Shown in pieces: positions 39,295 to 47,753 of a stretch of DNA of 64,000 nucleotides. How positions within the stretch are numbered: the stretch's first letter is position 1; every line of letters begins with the position of its first letter. Location of the stretch: contig NZ_CP112881.1 of assembly GCF_026409565.1 (NCBI RefSeq), forward strand, positions 744,001-808,000, written 5' to 3'. The translations under genes were made by a program, and so were the position numbers. The stretch is from Sneathiella aquimaris. Its GTDB lineage: Bacteria; Pseudomonadota; Alphaproteobacteria; Sneathiellales; Sneathiellaceae. The notes beneath the pieces are model-generated. The model was not told where the DNA came from, made no database searches, and was given only the letters and a program-made list of their open reading frames with translations.

Positions 39295-39783
39295 TCAGCG
39301 CCGCCAGATCGGCAGATCTTCGTCGGCGGCCGGTTGATAGGTTACGGTTATTTCATCAAAGGCTTTGAGGACAGAATTGACATCTTGATCATCGCGTAAC
39401 TCAAACGCATTGAAGCCACATCTTTGCATGTAAAAAACGTCGTCCCTTAGAACATCGCCAACCGCTCGGATTTCGCCTTTGTAGCCCAATCGCTCTCTTA
39501 ACAATCGGGCCTGGGTGTAGGCGCGTCCGTCAGACATTTTCGGAAATTGTAAAACCACAAGATCCAGTCTTTCCAAATCCTCGGCAATGTCGTTTACATC
39601 GTCAGTATTTTCCAGAATGACACCTAGCCTGCTGTTTCGCTTCAGCAGCTCGTCGCGCCGTTCTTTCCATTCAGACAGAGGGATGTAGATATCACCGGAA
39701 GGAAGCGTATCCAGTTCTTCCAGACCTGTGAACGGCGTCCAGTTGTCGTCAGCCGGTTTCCGGTCAAGGATATACTTACCCAT
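39295..39783 (-). CDS. DUF934 family protein of the sulfite reductase block
   Basis: 162 aa from the ATG at 39783; the open frame extends far upstream within cysI but MGKYILDRKPADDNW is the natural start. It matches DUF934, found next to alphaproteobacterial and other cysI genes: LDTLPSGDIYIPLSEWKER, LVVLQFPKMSDGRAYTQARL and GDVLRDDVFYMQRCGFNAFE. Its role is not established; assisting sulfite reduction or electron delivery is plausible because no CysJ flavoprotein gene is seen. It overlaps the end of cysI by 8 bp. Confidence 0.88.
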   Translation of the reverse strand: MGKYILDRKPADDNWTPFTGLEELDTLPSGDIYIPLSEWKERRDELLKRNSRLGVILENTDDVNDIAEDLERLDLVVLQFPKMSDGRAYTQARLLRERLGYKGEIRAVGDVLRDDVFYMQRCGFNAFELRDDQDVNSVLKAFDEITVTYQPAADEDLPIWRR

Positions 39784-41428
39784 ATAGCTTCTCCTTAAAC
39801 GGATCCTGACCAATGCGCCGGTAGGTTTCCAGGAAGGTTTCAGAGGCATCATCGCGTTGTTCAAGATACACATCGAGCAAGGTGCTGACAGCGTCCACAA
39901 TCTCGTCCGCTGTAAAGGCAGGGCCAATAATTTTGCCGATTGATGCATCTTCGCGGGCACTGCCGCCCAAGGTGATCTGATAGACTTCAACGCCTTTTTT
40001 GTTGACGCCAAGAATACCGATATTTGCCACGTGATGGTGACCGCAGGCATTAATGCAGCCAGAAATATTCAGGCTCACATCCCCAAGGTCATTAATAAAA
40101 TCATAGGCATCGAACCGTTCGGTCAGTGCTTGGGAAATCGGGATGGAGCGGGCGGTAGCGAGTGCACAATAGTCCATACCGGGACATGTAATGATGTCCG
40201 TCAGATGATTGTAGTTTGGGGTCGCCAGATCCAGGGCTTTTAATTCCTGCCAAAGATCATGCAGTTCGCTAAGTTTAACATCCGTCAGAACCAGATTTTG
40301 ACGATGCGTGGATCTGATTTGACCCAAACTATACCGGTCAGCCAGATCTGCAATTGCATCCATCTGATCGGCCGTTACATCACCCGGAGGTTGGTTCCTG
40401 GATTTCAGGGACAGGTAAACAACGCGATATCCAGACTTTTTATGAAGTTCCAGATTTTTTTCCGCCCATTTGGCGAACTCAGGGTCCGTGATGACTTCTT
40501 TGTCGAAAGCATCGTCAAAATCACTTAATTCTTCGTAGTCAGGATCTTTGAAATGCGCTTTTATGCCTTCAATGTCCTGATTGCGAAGGGCAAGACCAGA
40601 TTTCTTAATCCGCTCCCATTCTGCTTCTACTTTTTCCCGGAACGCCTCTTCGCCTGTTTCGTGAACCAGGATTTTAATCCGTGCCTTATACAGGTTGTCG
40701 CGACGGCCTTCCATATTGTACACACGCAAAATGGCTTCCAGATAGGTCAGCATGTCATGGACAGGGAGAAACGGACGGATAAGTTTTCCGATCATTGGTG
40801 TCCGGCCCAGACCACCACCAACATAGACCTCCAGCCCCAGTTCGTCGGCGTCATTTTTTACCAACCGCAAACCGACATCATGAACAGCAACCGCTGCGCG
40901 GTCCTGCGTTGAGCCACTCACGGCAATTTTAAACTTTCTGGGCAGGAAATTCAGTTCAGGGTGAAAGGTTGACCACTGACGGATCAATTCACAGTAAGGC
41001 CGTGGATCTTCGATCTCGTCTCTTGCGACGCCAGCCAGCGGATCGGAAGTTGTGTTCCTGATGCAATTGCCACTTGTCTGGATAGCGTGCATTTCGACGG
41101 CAGCAAGGTCATCCAGAATGGCCGGAACATCTTCAAGTTTAGGCCAATTATACTGAATATTTTGCCGAGTACTGAAATGGCCATAGCCTTTATCGTACTT
41201 TCTGGCGATGTGGGCGAGGGTGCGCATCTGGTCTGACGAAATCAGCCCATATGGAACCGCAACACGCAACATGTAAGCATGAAGCTGCAAATAGAGGCCA
41301 TTACGAAGACGGTGCTGTTTGAATTCATCTTCTGAAAGCTCGCCTTTGAGCCGTCGCTGAACCTGATCGCGAAACTGCGATACCCGTTCCAGCAGCAGCT
41401 GGTGATCCTGCTGTGAATATTGATACAT
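39776..41428 (-). CDS. cysI: Sulfite reductase hemoprotein (siroheme and 4Fe-4S)
   Basis: 550 aa. It reduces sulfite to sulfide with six electrons for cysteine synthesis. The cluster/siroheme cysteines are in CPGMDYC near residue 416 and SGCINACGHHH near 458, the standard nitrite/sulfite reductase signature; TSGNCIRNTTSDPLAG near 125 lies in the siroheme pocket. Assimilatory nitrite reductases share the fold, but the cysH and DUF2849/DUF934 neighbours indicate sulfite. The preceding DUF2849 gene ends 26 bp upstream. Electrons may come from ferredoxin, as no flavoprotein subunit is present. Confidence 0.93.
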   Translation of the reverse strand: MYQYSQQDHQLLLERVSQFRDQVQRRLKGELSEDEFKQHRLRNGLYLQLHAYMLRVAVPYGLISSDQMRTLAHIARKYDKGYGHFSTRQNIQYNWPKLEDVPAILDDLAAVEMHAIQTSGNCIRNTTSDPLAGVARDEIEDPRPYCELIRQWSTFHPELNFLPRKFKIAVSGSTQDRAAVAVHDVGLRLVKNDADELGLEVYVGGGLGRTPMIGKLIRPFLPVHDMLTYLEAILRVYNMEGRRDNLYKARIKILVHETGEEAFREKVEAEWERIKKSGLALRNQDIEGIKAHFKDPDYEELSDFDDAFDKEVITDPEFAKWAEKNLELHKKSGYRVVYLSLKSRNQPPGDVTADQMDAIADLADRYSLGQIRSTHRQNLVLTDVKLSELHDLWQELKALDLATPNYNHLTDIITCPGMDYCALATARSIPISQALTERFDAYDFINDLGDVSLNISGCINACGHHHVANIGILGVNKKGVEVYQITLGGSAREDASIGKIIGPAFTADEIVDAVSTLLDVYLEQRDDASETFLETYRRIGQDPFKEKLYG

Positions 41429-41454
41429 TGTTTTTGCTCAGACTTATTAGGGCG

Positions 41455-41781
41455 TCAGGCCGCGTGTTGGCCTTCGGTAATTTCAATGGCGCGGGCGGAT
41501 TGTGGCAGACGGAAAGTTGGTCCTTCAGCCCTGATCTGTTCGCGTTTACTGGCAGCAGAAATGCCTGTTTCGGTTACGATTACATCGATTGCATAAGGTG
41601 CAATGATGATATTCTCTTTTTCGCTCCGATCGGCGGCTGCCTGAAGGCTTTCAAGGGATGCCTCGTCCGCAACAGTTGCCTTGTTCAAGTCAGTTGACCA
41701 AAAGCAGCTCTCGCCTTCCATGCAAAGATAAGCAACCAGTCCCTCTTTAAGCAAGGATGCCGTGAAAACTTGTAAAGCCAT
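41455..41781 (-). CDS. DUF2849 family protein
   Basis: 108 aa, matching DUF2849, a small protein conserved directly upstream of alphaproteobacterial cysI. Starts MALQVFTASLLKEGLVAYL; a central DLNKATVADEASLESLQAA segment follows. No cofactor motif or signal peptide is apparent. Operon position before cysI and DUF934 points to sulfite reduction or its control, but no activity is known. The start follows AGGAGACGAACC. A 127-bp AT-rich gap separates it from cysH, so cysH may be transcribed separately. Confidence 0.85.
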   Translation of the reverse strand: MALQVFTASLLKEGLVAYLCMEGESCFWSTDLNKATVADEASLESLQAAADRSEKENIIIAPYAIDVIVTETGISAASKREQIRAEGPTFRLPQSARAIEITEGQHAA

Positions 41782-41908
41782 TGGTTCGTCTCCTGATCTA
41801 ATCGGCCAAACTGCCGCAATCGATGTTTCCTGTAGATAGATATAGGAAAATATATAAATAACGCAAGAAAAATGTAGTTTAAATTATAAATACAGTATTT
41901 TTATGTAT

Positions 41909-42652
41909 TTAATTTAACGGTGATATGGTGCGGCTTACATGGATACCGCACTCCGTTTTACCTTTTCCGGCCCATCGGCCAGACCGGGCATCCCCCCCAG
42001 CGGCCACCCGTTCCGTGCAGGGCATGCATCCAATTGAAAGAAAGCCGTCTGCCACCAGTGGGTGGGGCGGTAGGTTCTTTTCAAGGACGATCGTCTTAAC
42101 ATCATCATCGGTCCAGTGTGCGAGAGGGTTAATCTTCAGGAAGCCGTCAGAAGCCTCAATGGTTTCAAGGGCTCCGCGGGTATTTGCCTGAAACCGTTTG
42201 CGGCCTGTAATCCATGCTGTAAAGCCAGCTTTCTGTAATTCCGTAAGGGCATTATCCAACGGTTTTACCTTACGAATTTCACAGCATTTATCCGGGTCAG
42301 ATGCAAAAAGCATATCATCCGGATCAATCCGCTCAAGCTGGCCACTGTCCGGACGGATAATCCGAACATCTTCCAAGCCTAACAATTCAGTGATGTCCCT
42401 TTGATACCGCAATGTTTCGCCAAAAAGGCGCCGGGTATCGAGGAAAATGACGGGAATGGTCGAATCAACTTGGGCCACAAGATCCAGGAGGGCAATCGCT
42501 TCGGCACCAAAGGAAGACGTCATCATGATTTTTCCGGCAAGGCCATTTTCAAGAAGCGCTTCCAACAAGGGAGCGCCCTCCAGATGACCAAAAAGCCCAC
42601 GCAACCGGGCGGCTTCTGCTTCGATGCTCGTAAAATCAGGAGTCTGGAACAT
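41909..42652 (-). CDS. cysH: Assimilatory adenylyl-sulfate (APS) reductase
   Basis: 247 aa. Reduces adenylyl sulfate to sulfite. The CC pair in DKCCEIRK near residue 123 and the CMPC near residue 208 provide the four cluster cysteines that mark APS-type (4Fe-4S) enzymes rather than PAPS-type CysH. The catalytic Cys lies near the C-terminus in ECGIH. The P-loop-like segment MTSSFGAEA and FLDTRRLFGET follow the family pattern. Its product feeds CysI downstream on the same strand. The region before the start is very AT-rich and may carry a Cys-regulator site. Confidence 0.93.
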   Translation of the reverse strand: MFQTPDFTSIEAEAARLRGLFGHLEGAPLLEALLENGLAGKIMMTSSFGAEAIALLDLVAQVDSTIPVIFLDTRRLFGETLRYQRDITELLGLEDVRIIRPDSGQLERIDPDDMLFASDPDKCCEIRKVKPLDNALTELQKAGFTAWITGRKRFQANTRGALETIEASDGFLKINPLAHWTDDDVKTIVLEKNLPPHPLVADGFLSIGCMPCTERVAAGGDARSGRWAGKGKTECGIHVSRTISPLN

Positions 42653-42829
42653 GAGATGTACTTCCGAATGAATTGTAATTTCCTTAAAGGTATTGGTTTA
42701 TTTTTAAATATCAATTAGAAAATGTAAAAAAAAATAATTACACAATAATAGTGTTAAATTAAAACAGAAAATCCTATGCTTATATCACTCTAAGGTTGTA
42801 TGGTTCCTTCACAAGGGGAGGTGGATAGT

Positions 42830-43579
42830 TTGGGGTTCGTACATCAGGTCAGCATTGGCGTTGCCATCTGGATTGCCGGGGTAAGCGTTTCATGCGCAGG
42901 CGAGGCTTTACAGGAAGGGAAGATTTCAGAGGTATCAACTTTTTCGCTGCAGACAGAAAAAAGCGGAAGGATTTCTTTGGAAGAAATGTATTGGCCAGAG
43001 AACGCGTCTCCATTGAAGGTTTTGAAGGGAAAAGCCTTCCAGCTGGAGCAGGAAAATTTTGTCGAAAAAGGCGCCGCCACAAACAAGTACGGTGATCAGC
43101 GCGGAAAACTGTTTGTCCATCCTTTTGGTTGGGTGCAGGCCTATTGGGCTCAGCAAGGGCTTGCGTTATATAATGGACTGGGTCCCTACCCACGTTCAGT
43201 GAGAGAGGCATTATTATCTGCTGAACGGGAGGCCCGCGAGAGCCGGCGGGGGCTTTGGTTTCGCTTCCAGGTGTTGCAGGCGGCAGACCTTGACGCTCGG
43301 CAGGGAGTGGACGGTTTTCAGGTTGTCGAAGGGCGGATACTTTCTGTTAAAAAATCGGGCTCTCGACTTTATCTCAATTTCGGGAAGAACTGGCGCACAG
43401 ACTTTACTGCCTCGATTTCGACAGAAAATAAGCGTAGGTTCAGGGAAATGGGCTGGAACTTTGATGCGCTCGTCAATACATGGGTTAGAGTGCGGGGAAA
43501 CATGCGGTTCTATAACGGACCTTTTATGGAGTTGAACTTCCCGGAGCAGGTCGAGTTTCTGGATGTGAAAAGTAAATAG
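42830..43579 (+). CDS. Secreted staphylococcal nuclease-like (SNase) protein
   Basis: 249 aa from a TTG at 42830, preceded at 6-7 nt by AGGGGAGGTG; an ATG at 42800 would add 10 residues but has a poor binding site. The N-terminus is a signal peptide (VSIGVAIWIAGVSVSC). The mature protein has an SNase-type segment (NKYGDQRGKLFV, AYWAQQGLALYNG, ALLSAEREARESRRGLWF) and a C-terminal OB-like part (GRILSVKKSGSRLYLNFG, VRVRGNMRFYNGPFMELNFP). Nuclease residues of SNase are incompletely visible, so catalysis is uncertain. It precedes the M48 protease by 13 bp, likely an operon. Confidence 0.72.
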   Translation: MGFVHQVSIGVAIWIAGVSVSCAGEALQEGKISEVSTFSLQTEKSGRISLEEMYWPENASPLKVLKGKAFQLEQENFVEKGAATNKYGDQRGKLFVHPFGWVQAYWAQQGLALYNGLGPYPRSVREALLSAEREARESRRGLWFRFQVLQAADLDARQGVDGFQVVEGRILSVKKSGSRLYLNFGKNWRTDFTASISTENKRRFREMGWNFDALVNTWVRVRGNMRFYNGPFMELNFPEQVEFLDVKSK

Positions 43580-43592
43580 GCTGGAGAGAAGA

Positions 43593-45107
43593 ATGTCTAC
43601 CAAACCAGTATTAGTTAAGATGAAGCGGCTCGGATTAAATACGCTTGTCTCGATGATGAGTGCCGGCATGGTTTTCGGTTTGGTTCCAGGAGCGTCAGCT
43701 GAAGCGACGCGGGTAGCGGATCTGTTTTCAATTTTTGAACCTCAGGATGAAAGTAAAGTCGGTGAACAACAGCATCCGCGTATTGTTGCCCAGTATGGTG
43801 GGGAATATATCCGCGAAGGATTGAACGAATATGTGCTCGATATCGTTCTCCGTATTATTGCTGTGACCGACAAGGCAGATCAGCCGTGGCGTGTCACTAT
43901 CCTGAATAGTCCGGTTGTTAATGCCTTTGCCCTGCCAGGCGGGTATGTTTATGTGACCCGTGGCTTGTTGGCGCTGGCAAATAACGAAGCGGAGGTTGCC
44001 GGTGTTCTGGCGCACGAAGTCGGGCATGTCATTGCTCGTCACGGTGCGCAGCGGCAGGGCAGGGCAACCGGTATCGGGATATTAGGCGCCATTGCTGGTA
44101 TCCTCACCCAAAGCGGAGAGGTTGCGCGGCTTGGGCAAACTCTTGGTGGTGCGTATATCGCTGGATATTCCCGGGATCAGGAATATGAAGCCGATCAGCT
44201 TGGCGTCAAGTATTTGGGTCTTGCAGGCTATCCACGCGAAGCAATGGGGGATTTTCTGGCCCGTTTGGAAGCCCATTCCCAATATTCAAAGAAACTGGCT
44301 GGCAAGGACGGTGGGTCCGGGCAGTTTGATTTCTTCTCCTCGCATCCGCAAACAGAAGATCGAATTGAAAAGGCGATGGAGATTGCCAATCGCGCAAAGG
44401 ACGAATTGGATCGCAAATATGGCCGTCAGACTTACCTCAACGCAATTGATGGCATGTTGTATGGCGACGATGTGAAAGAGGGCGTTATTCAGGGGCGATG
44501 GTTTCTTCACCCTGATCTGCGTTTTAAATTTATGGTCCCGCGTGGTTATCAGTTGATCAATTCTTCTCGTGCTGTGTTTGCGACCGATGGCAAAGGCGGG
44601 CAAATGCGGTTTGATATGGATATGAAAGGATTGCGCGATCTTTCAATGGAGCAGTATATGCGCAGGATCTGGCTTAAGAATGTTCAGGTCGATCAGATCG
44701 AGAATATTCAGGTCGGTGGCGCACTGGCTGCGAAAACCCGGTTCGTTGCAAAAAAAGGAAACCGCCGGGTTCATGTAACCGCTGTGCTGATAAATTTTGG
44801 TTATGATCGTGTTGTGCGGTTTATTTACGAAAACACCAAATTCAGTGATGATTTTGATCAGGCTTATAGTGAAAGCTATCGTAGCTTTGCGCCCCTTCAA
44901 TATGCCGAAGCGGCAAAGATCAAGCCCGTTATGATGTCGGTTGCGACGGTTAAATGGGGGCAATCCCTTGAGGATCTATACCAGCCGATGGCAGAGGTTG
45001 GACCGAAGAAAGATCTGTTCCTGCTGCTCAATCCACAATTTTTGAAAGAAGAGCCCAAACGGGGTCAACTATACAAGCGCTTGGTTTATGGAGCGGGGCT
45101 TCAATAA
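43593..45107 (+). CDS. M48 family metalloprotease (BepA-like)
   Basis: 504 aa. Signal peptide to about residue 37 (ends GASAEA), then a zinc protease domain with HEVGH (H141, E142, H145) and the downstream EYEADQLG third ligand near residue 200. The C-terminal 250 residues are a conserved extension. BepA-like proteins act on the assembly or quality control of outer-membrane proteins in the periplasm, which fits a genome with abundant porin. The ATG at 43593 follows GGAGAGAAG; an ATG at 43620 is an alternative. Operon with the SNase-like gene. Confidence 0.9.
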   Translation: MSTKPVLVKMKRLGLNTLVSMMSAGMVFGLVPGASAEATRVADLFSIFEPQDESKVGEQQHPRIVAQYGGEYIREGLNEYVLDIVLRIIAVTDKADQPWRVTILNSPVVNAFALPGGYVYVTRGLLALANNEAEVAGVLAHEVGHVIARHGAQRQGRATGIGILGAIAGILTQSGEVARLGQTLGGAYIAGYSRDQEYEADQLGVKYLGLAGYPREAMGDFLARLEAHSQYSKKLAGKDGGSGQFDFFSSHPQTEDRIEKAMEIANRAKDELDRKYGRQTYLNAIDGMLYGDDVKEGVIQGRWFLHPDLRFKFMVPRGYQLINSSRAVFATDGKGGQMRFDMDMKGLRDLSMEQYMRRIWLKNVQVDQIENIQVGGALAAKTRFVAKKGNRRVHVTAVLINFGYDRVVRFIYENTKFSDDFDQAYSESYRSFAPLQYAEAAKIKPVMMSVATVKWGQSLEDLYQPMAEVGPKKDLFLLLNPQFLKEEPKRGQLYKRLVYGAGLQ

Positions 45108-45114
45108 TCGCGGC

Positions 45115-45927
45115 TCAGTCTGAACTGATCAGATCGTCGATTTCACCGTCTAGAGTAAAACAGGCGGAGGTGAGCGGTCCATCAAAGCCACAGCCGCTGT
45201 CTAACGATACCGTATGCTCCGTTTCGGTAACCCCTTCATGGGTTCGGTCAAAGCCGCGAATTACTTTTTTGAAACCCGAATAGGGCTCTGCAATTTTATC
45301 AAAATATCCGCTACCCCACCAAAAAGTGTCAGACTGTTCGGTTACAGGGCGGCTGGGGTCAATTCCGGCATGCACAAACAGTAGTTCACCGTTCATGGTA
45401 TAGGCCGCCCGGCGCAGAGAGATCAGGATATCATTATGGCCCGGATAGCTTTGGATTTTTTCTCTTAAGCGGCCAGTCCAACGGGTGGTCGCCAATATTC
45501 CCTCGCGGAAATAGGCGCGCGCTTCAGCCTCGCTTTCGCCGTATGCTTCCAGCGTTCCGGCAATACCGTGTTCAATCATCCAGTCAAAAACCTGGCTGGG
45601 TTCAGTCGCAAGCTGAATTTGAAGTAACTTGCGCCACATTTCCTCTTGGGCGCCCCGCAGGTAAACAATGTCTTCCGGCATCATGCCCGGCAAACAAAGT
45701 CGATCAACTCTAAAGCGGAGCATTTCGTTTAAGACGCCGATGATATTATCGCCACGGCCCAGATAATTACCCAGATAGACGATGCGATCACCTTGCTGCC
45801 AGCGATTGGCCATAATTTCATGGAGCTGGCGGAGCTTATCGGCTTCGCCATGGACGCAGGAAATGGCCCACACACGCTTTGCGTAGGAAAGGCCCCCAAA
45901 TTTTTCGCTGTGTTGATTCGCTTTCAT
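45115..45927 (-). CDS. Degenerate metallophosphoesterase-like protein
   Basis: 270 aa with the calcineurin-like phosphoesterase scaffold, close in layout to bacterial Ser/Thr phosphatase PrpE/ApaH types. Three of the usual metal motifs are changed: GDIHG reads SCVHG, GDYVDRG reads GNYLGRG and GNHE reads GAQE. The FVHAGI His survives. Four ligand residues are lost, so the protein probably does not hydrolyse phosphoesters and may bind a ligand or partner. It sits 124 bp downstream of carD with a terminator between. The ATG at 45927 fits the domain start. Confidence 0.78.
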   Translation of the reverse strand: MKANQHSEKFGGLSYAKRVWAISCVHGEADKLRQLHEIMANRWQQGDRIVYLGNYLGRGDNIIGVLNEMLRFRVDRLCLPGMMPEDIVYLRGAQEEMWRKLLQIQLATEPSQVFDWMIEHGIAGTLEAYGESEAEARAYFREGILATTRWTGRLREKIQSYPGHNDILISLRRAAYTMNGELLFVHAGIDPSRPVTEQSDTFWWGSGYFDKIAEPYSGFKKVIRGFDRTHEGVTETEHTVSLDSGCGFDGPLTSACFTLDGEIDDLISSD

Positions 45928-45994
45928 CGAGAAACAGAATGAATCGTCTGATTCGATTTAGCAAGCCCCAGAATGAAATAATATTAAAATTTAG

Positions 45995-46025
45995 TAAAAA
46001 AGCCCGAAAAAAATCGGGCTTTTTG
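45995..46025. terminator. Intrinsic terminator after carD
   Basis: AAAAAAGCCCGA, 5-6 nt A-rich loop, TCGGGCTTTTT; on the minus strand it follows the carD stop by 26 bp. Confidence 0.85.
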
Positions 46026-46050
46026 GTATTCATTTGTCAGATCATGATCT

Positions 46051-46548
46051 TCAGGCGGCTTGTAAGACCTTTTGGACCTTCTCTGTCGCTACGTCGGCTT
46101 CAATTTTTTCGACAACAGCAAGTTCCCGTGAAAGACGCTCGAGGGCGGCTTCGTAAATTTGACGCTCACTGTAGGATTGGTCCGGCTGATCGTCATTCCG
46201 GTGCAGGTCGCGAACGACTTCTGCAATTTGAATTGGATCCCCTGAATTGATCTTTGCTTCATATTCTTGAGCGCGGCGGCTCCACATGGTGCGTTTGATA
46301 CGGGCACGCCCTTTTAGGGTGTCCAGGGCATTTTTCATTTTCTTTGGCGAAGAAAGAGCCCGCATACCAACATTTTTCGCTTTGGCAATTGGAACGCGAA
46401 GAGTCATTTTTTCATGAGAAAAATCAACGACATACAATGTCAAAGTCATGCCAGAGATTTCTTGTTCTTCAATGCTGACTACCTGCCCTACGCCATGGGT
46501 CGGATACACGATATGGTCTAGTGGTGCGAATTCCAACTCTTTAGTCAT
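46051..46548 (-). CDS. carD: CarD/CdnL family transcription factor
   Basis: 165 aa. The N-terminal RNA polymerase interaction domain (about 8-65: IVYPTHGVGQVVSIEEQEI, YVVDFSHEKMTLRVPI) is followed by the helical DNA-binding part containing GRARIKRTMWSRRAQEYEAK. CdnL-type factors stabilise open promoter complexes at rRNA and other promoters. The protein is of standard length. Upstream on the same strand is fdxA, at 265 bp distance, the usual alphaproteobacterial fdxA-carD order. Confidence 0.93.
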   Translation of the reverse strand: MTKELEFAPLDHIVYPTHGVGQVVSIEEQEISGMTLTLYVVDFSHEKMTLRVPIAKAKNVGMRALSSPKKMKNALDTLKGRARIKRTMWSRRAQEYEAKINSGDPIQIAEVVRDLHRNDDQPDQSYSERQIYEAALERLSRELAVVEKIEADVATEKVQKVLQAA

Positions 46549-46639
46549 TCAAATCCTTCTTTCGTTCATGGAACTGTCTAAACCGGGACAAAAAAAGAGC
46601 AGCGCCTATGTGCTGCAAATGTCCTAAGTTCCATCAAGA

Positions 46640-46653
46640 GGCGGCGCGCCGCC
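46640..46653. repeat. GC-rich 14-bp palindrome between fdxA and carD
   Basis: GGCGGCGCGCCGCC is fully self-complementary within a moderate-GC intergenic stretch. No T-run follows. Confidence 0.6.
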
Positions 46654-46813
46654 GGTTCTTCCATCATAAAATTACAACGGACAAAGGGCCAAGAGAACGA
46701 ATTCTCTCAGCCGTTACCGGATGATATCACAAATTTCACTAAATTGCTAATACTGTTCGAGGGCGCGCCATAAGAGGCGAGCTTCGACATTAGCAGAGCG
46801 GAAGGAGGAGAGG

Positions 46814-47146
46814 TCAGCCTTCGCCTGGATTGGTGCTCAGCATCTCCAGCTTGCCTTCTTTGCCGTTCCATTCTTCGGCATCTGCAGGCTGTTCGCCTTT
46901 TTCCGTAATGTTCGGCCATTTTTCCGAATATTCACGGTTCAGCTCAAGGAACTTTTCGGCGCCATCTTCGGTGTCAGGCAAAATGGCTTCTGCGGGACAT
47001 TCCGGCTCGCAGACACCGCAATCAATACATTCGTCAGGATGAATAACCAGCATGTTCTCACCCTCGTAGAAACAATCTACTGGGCAGACTTCCACGCAGT
47101 CCATGAACTTACATTTGATGCAGTTTTCGGTAACGACGTAGGTCAT
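46814..47146 (-). CDS. fdxA: Ferredoxin FdxA (3Fe-4S/4Fe-4S)
   Basis: 110 aa, typical seven-iron ferredoxin. Cluster cysteines are in [14 protein letters not shown] at the N-terminus and [12 protein letters not shown] near residue 40. The acidic C-terminal tail ([11 protein letters not shown]) matches the family. It carries electrons for undetermined partners; CysI, which lacks a flavoprotein subunit here, is one possible acceptor but is not linked. carD follows 265 bp downstream on the same strand. Confidence 0.94.
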   Translation of the reverse strand: MTYVVTENCIKCKFMDCVEVCPVDCFYEGENMLVIHPDECIDCGVCEPECPAEAILPDTEDGAEKFLELNREYSEKWPNITEKGEQPADAEEWNGKEGKLEMLSTNPGEG

Positions 47147-47259
47147 CTCTCTCTCCGGCTCTTGGAATTCTATTATTTGTTAAGACTATTAATTAGGGAG
47201 TAACTTCAATGCTGCTTGAAAACAAGTCCTTTATTGTCAATCACACAAAGAAGTTGTTA

Positions 47260-47715
47260 TTAACTCGTAATGCCAAGCGTTTGCATAACCCGTTTTTTTG
47301 CAAGCCCGCTCTCGCGATCATCCACATAGATCAGCCCACAAATTCGACGGATCAGGTTCGCTTCATAGTCACTGACAGTGCCGTCTGCATAGGCAATTTC
47401 CCAAAGCATTTCAATAATTTGAATTCGATCATCTACAGGAAAATTTTCTTTGATGGCGCGGGTGAAATACAGGATTTGGTCGGAATTTTTATGCAATTCC
47501 CGGGCTTCATCTATCAGGGCCTCAGCTTCATCTCCCGACAGGGAAAAATGCCGTTTCAACAGGCGAGAAATCGCATTTTCTTCGCTGTCTGAAAAATCTT
47601 CATCCGCCAGCGCTGCTTCAATAAGAAGGGCAGCAGTTGCTGTCTGTTTGTCGTCTGGGCTATTTTGCAGGGATGTTTCGTCACCTGCAAAAATAGCTTT
47701 CAGTTTCGCTATCAT
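47260..47715 (-). CDS. TerB family protein
   Basis: 151 aa, all-helical TerB/DjlA-N type domain: TAALLIEAALADEDFSDSEE near residue 27, then YFTRAIKENFPVDDRIQIIE and MLWEIAYADGTVSDYEANLI. The acidic metal-binding type helices and the AYADG segment are characteristic. TerB-like domains occur in tellurite resistance systems and in co-chaperone or membrane-linked proteins; a stand-alone copy has no assigned role, and no tellurite cluster is nearby. It lies 38 bp after secA on the same strand, possibly read through from it. Confidence 0.85.
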   Translation of the reverse strand: MIAKLKAIFAGDETSLQNSPDDKQTATAALLIEAALADEDFSDSEENAISRLLKRHFSLSGDEAEALIDEARELHKNSDQILYFTRAIKENFPVDDRIQIIEMLWEIAYADGTVSDYEANLIRRICGLIYVDDRESGLAKKRVMQTLGITS

Positions 47716-47753
47716 ATGTCACTCCTGGGGTTCGAGGGGGACAAAGGGGTTGA

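Noticed and set aside
40553-40912. 119-codon plus-strand ORF within cysI
   Set aside because: Antisense to a conserved enzyme; no independent support.
41888-41910. AAATACA/TGTATTT inverted repeat at the cysH stop
   Set aside because: Entirely A/T, in very AT-rich sequence, so it is likely by chance.
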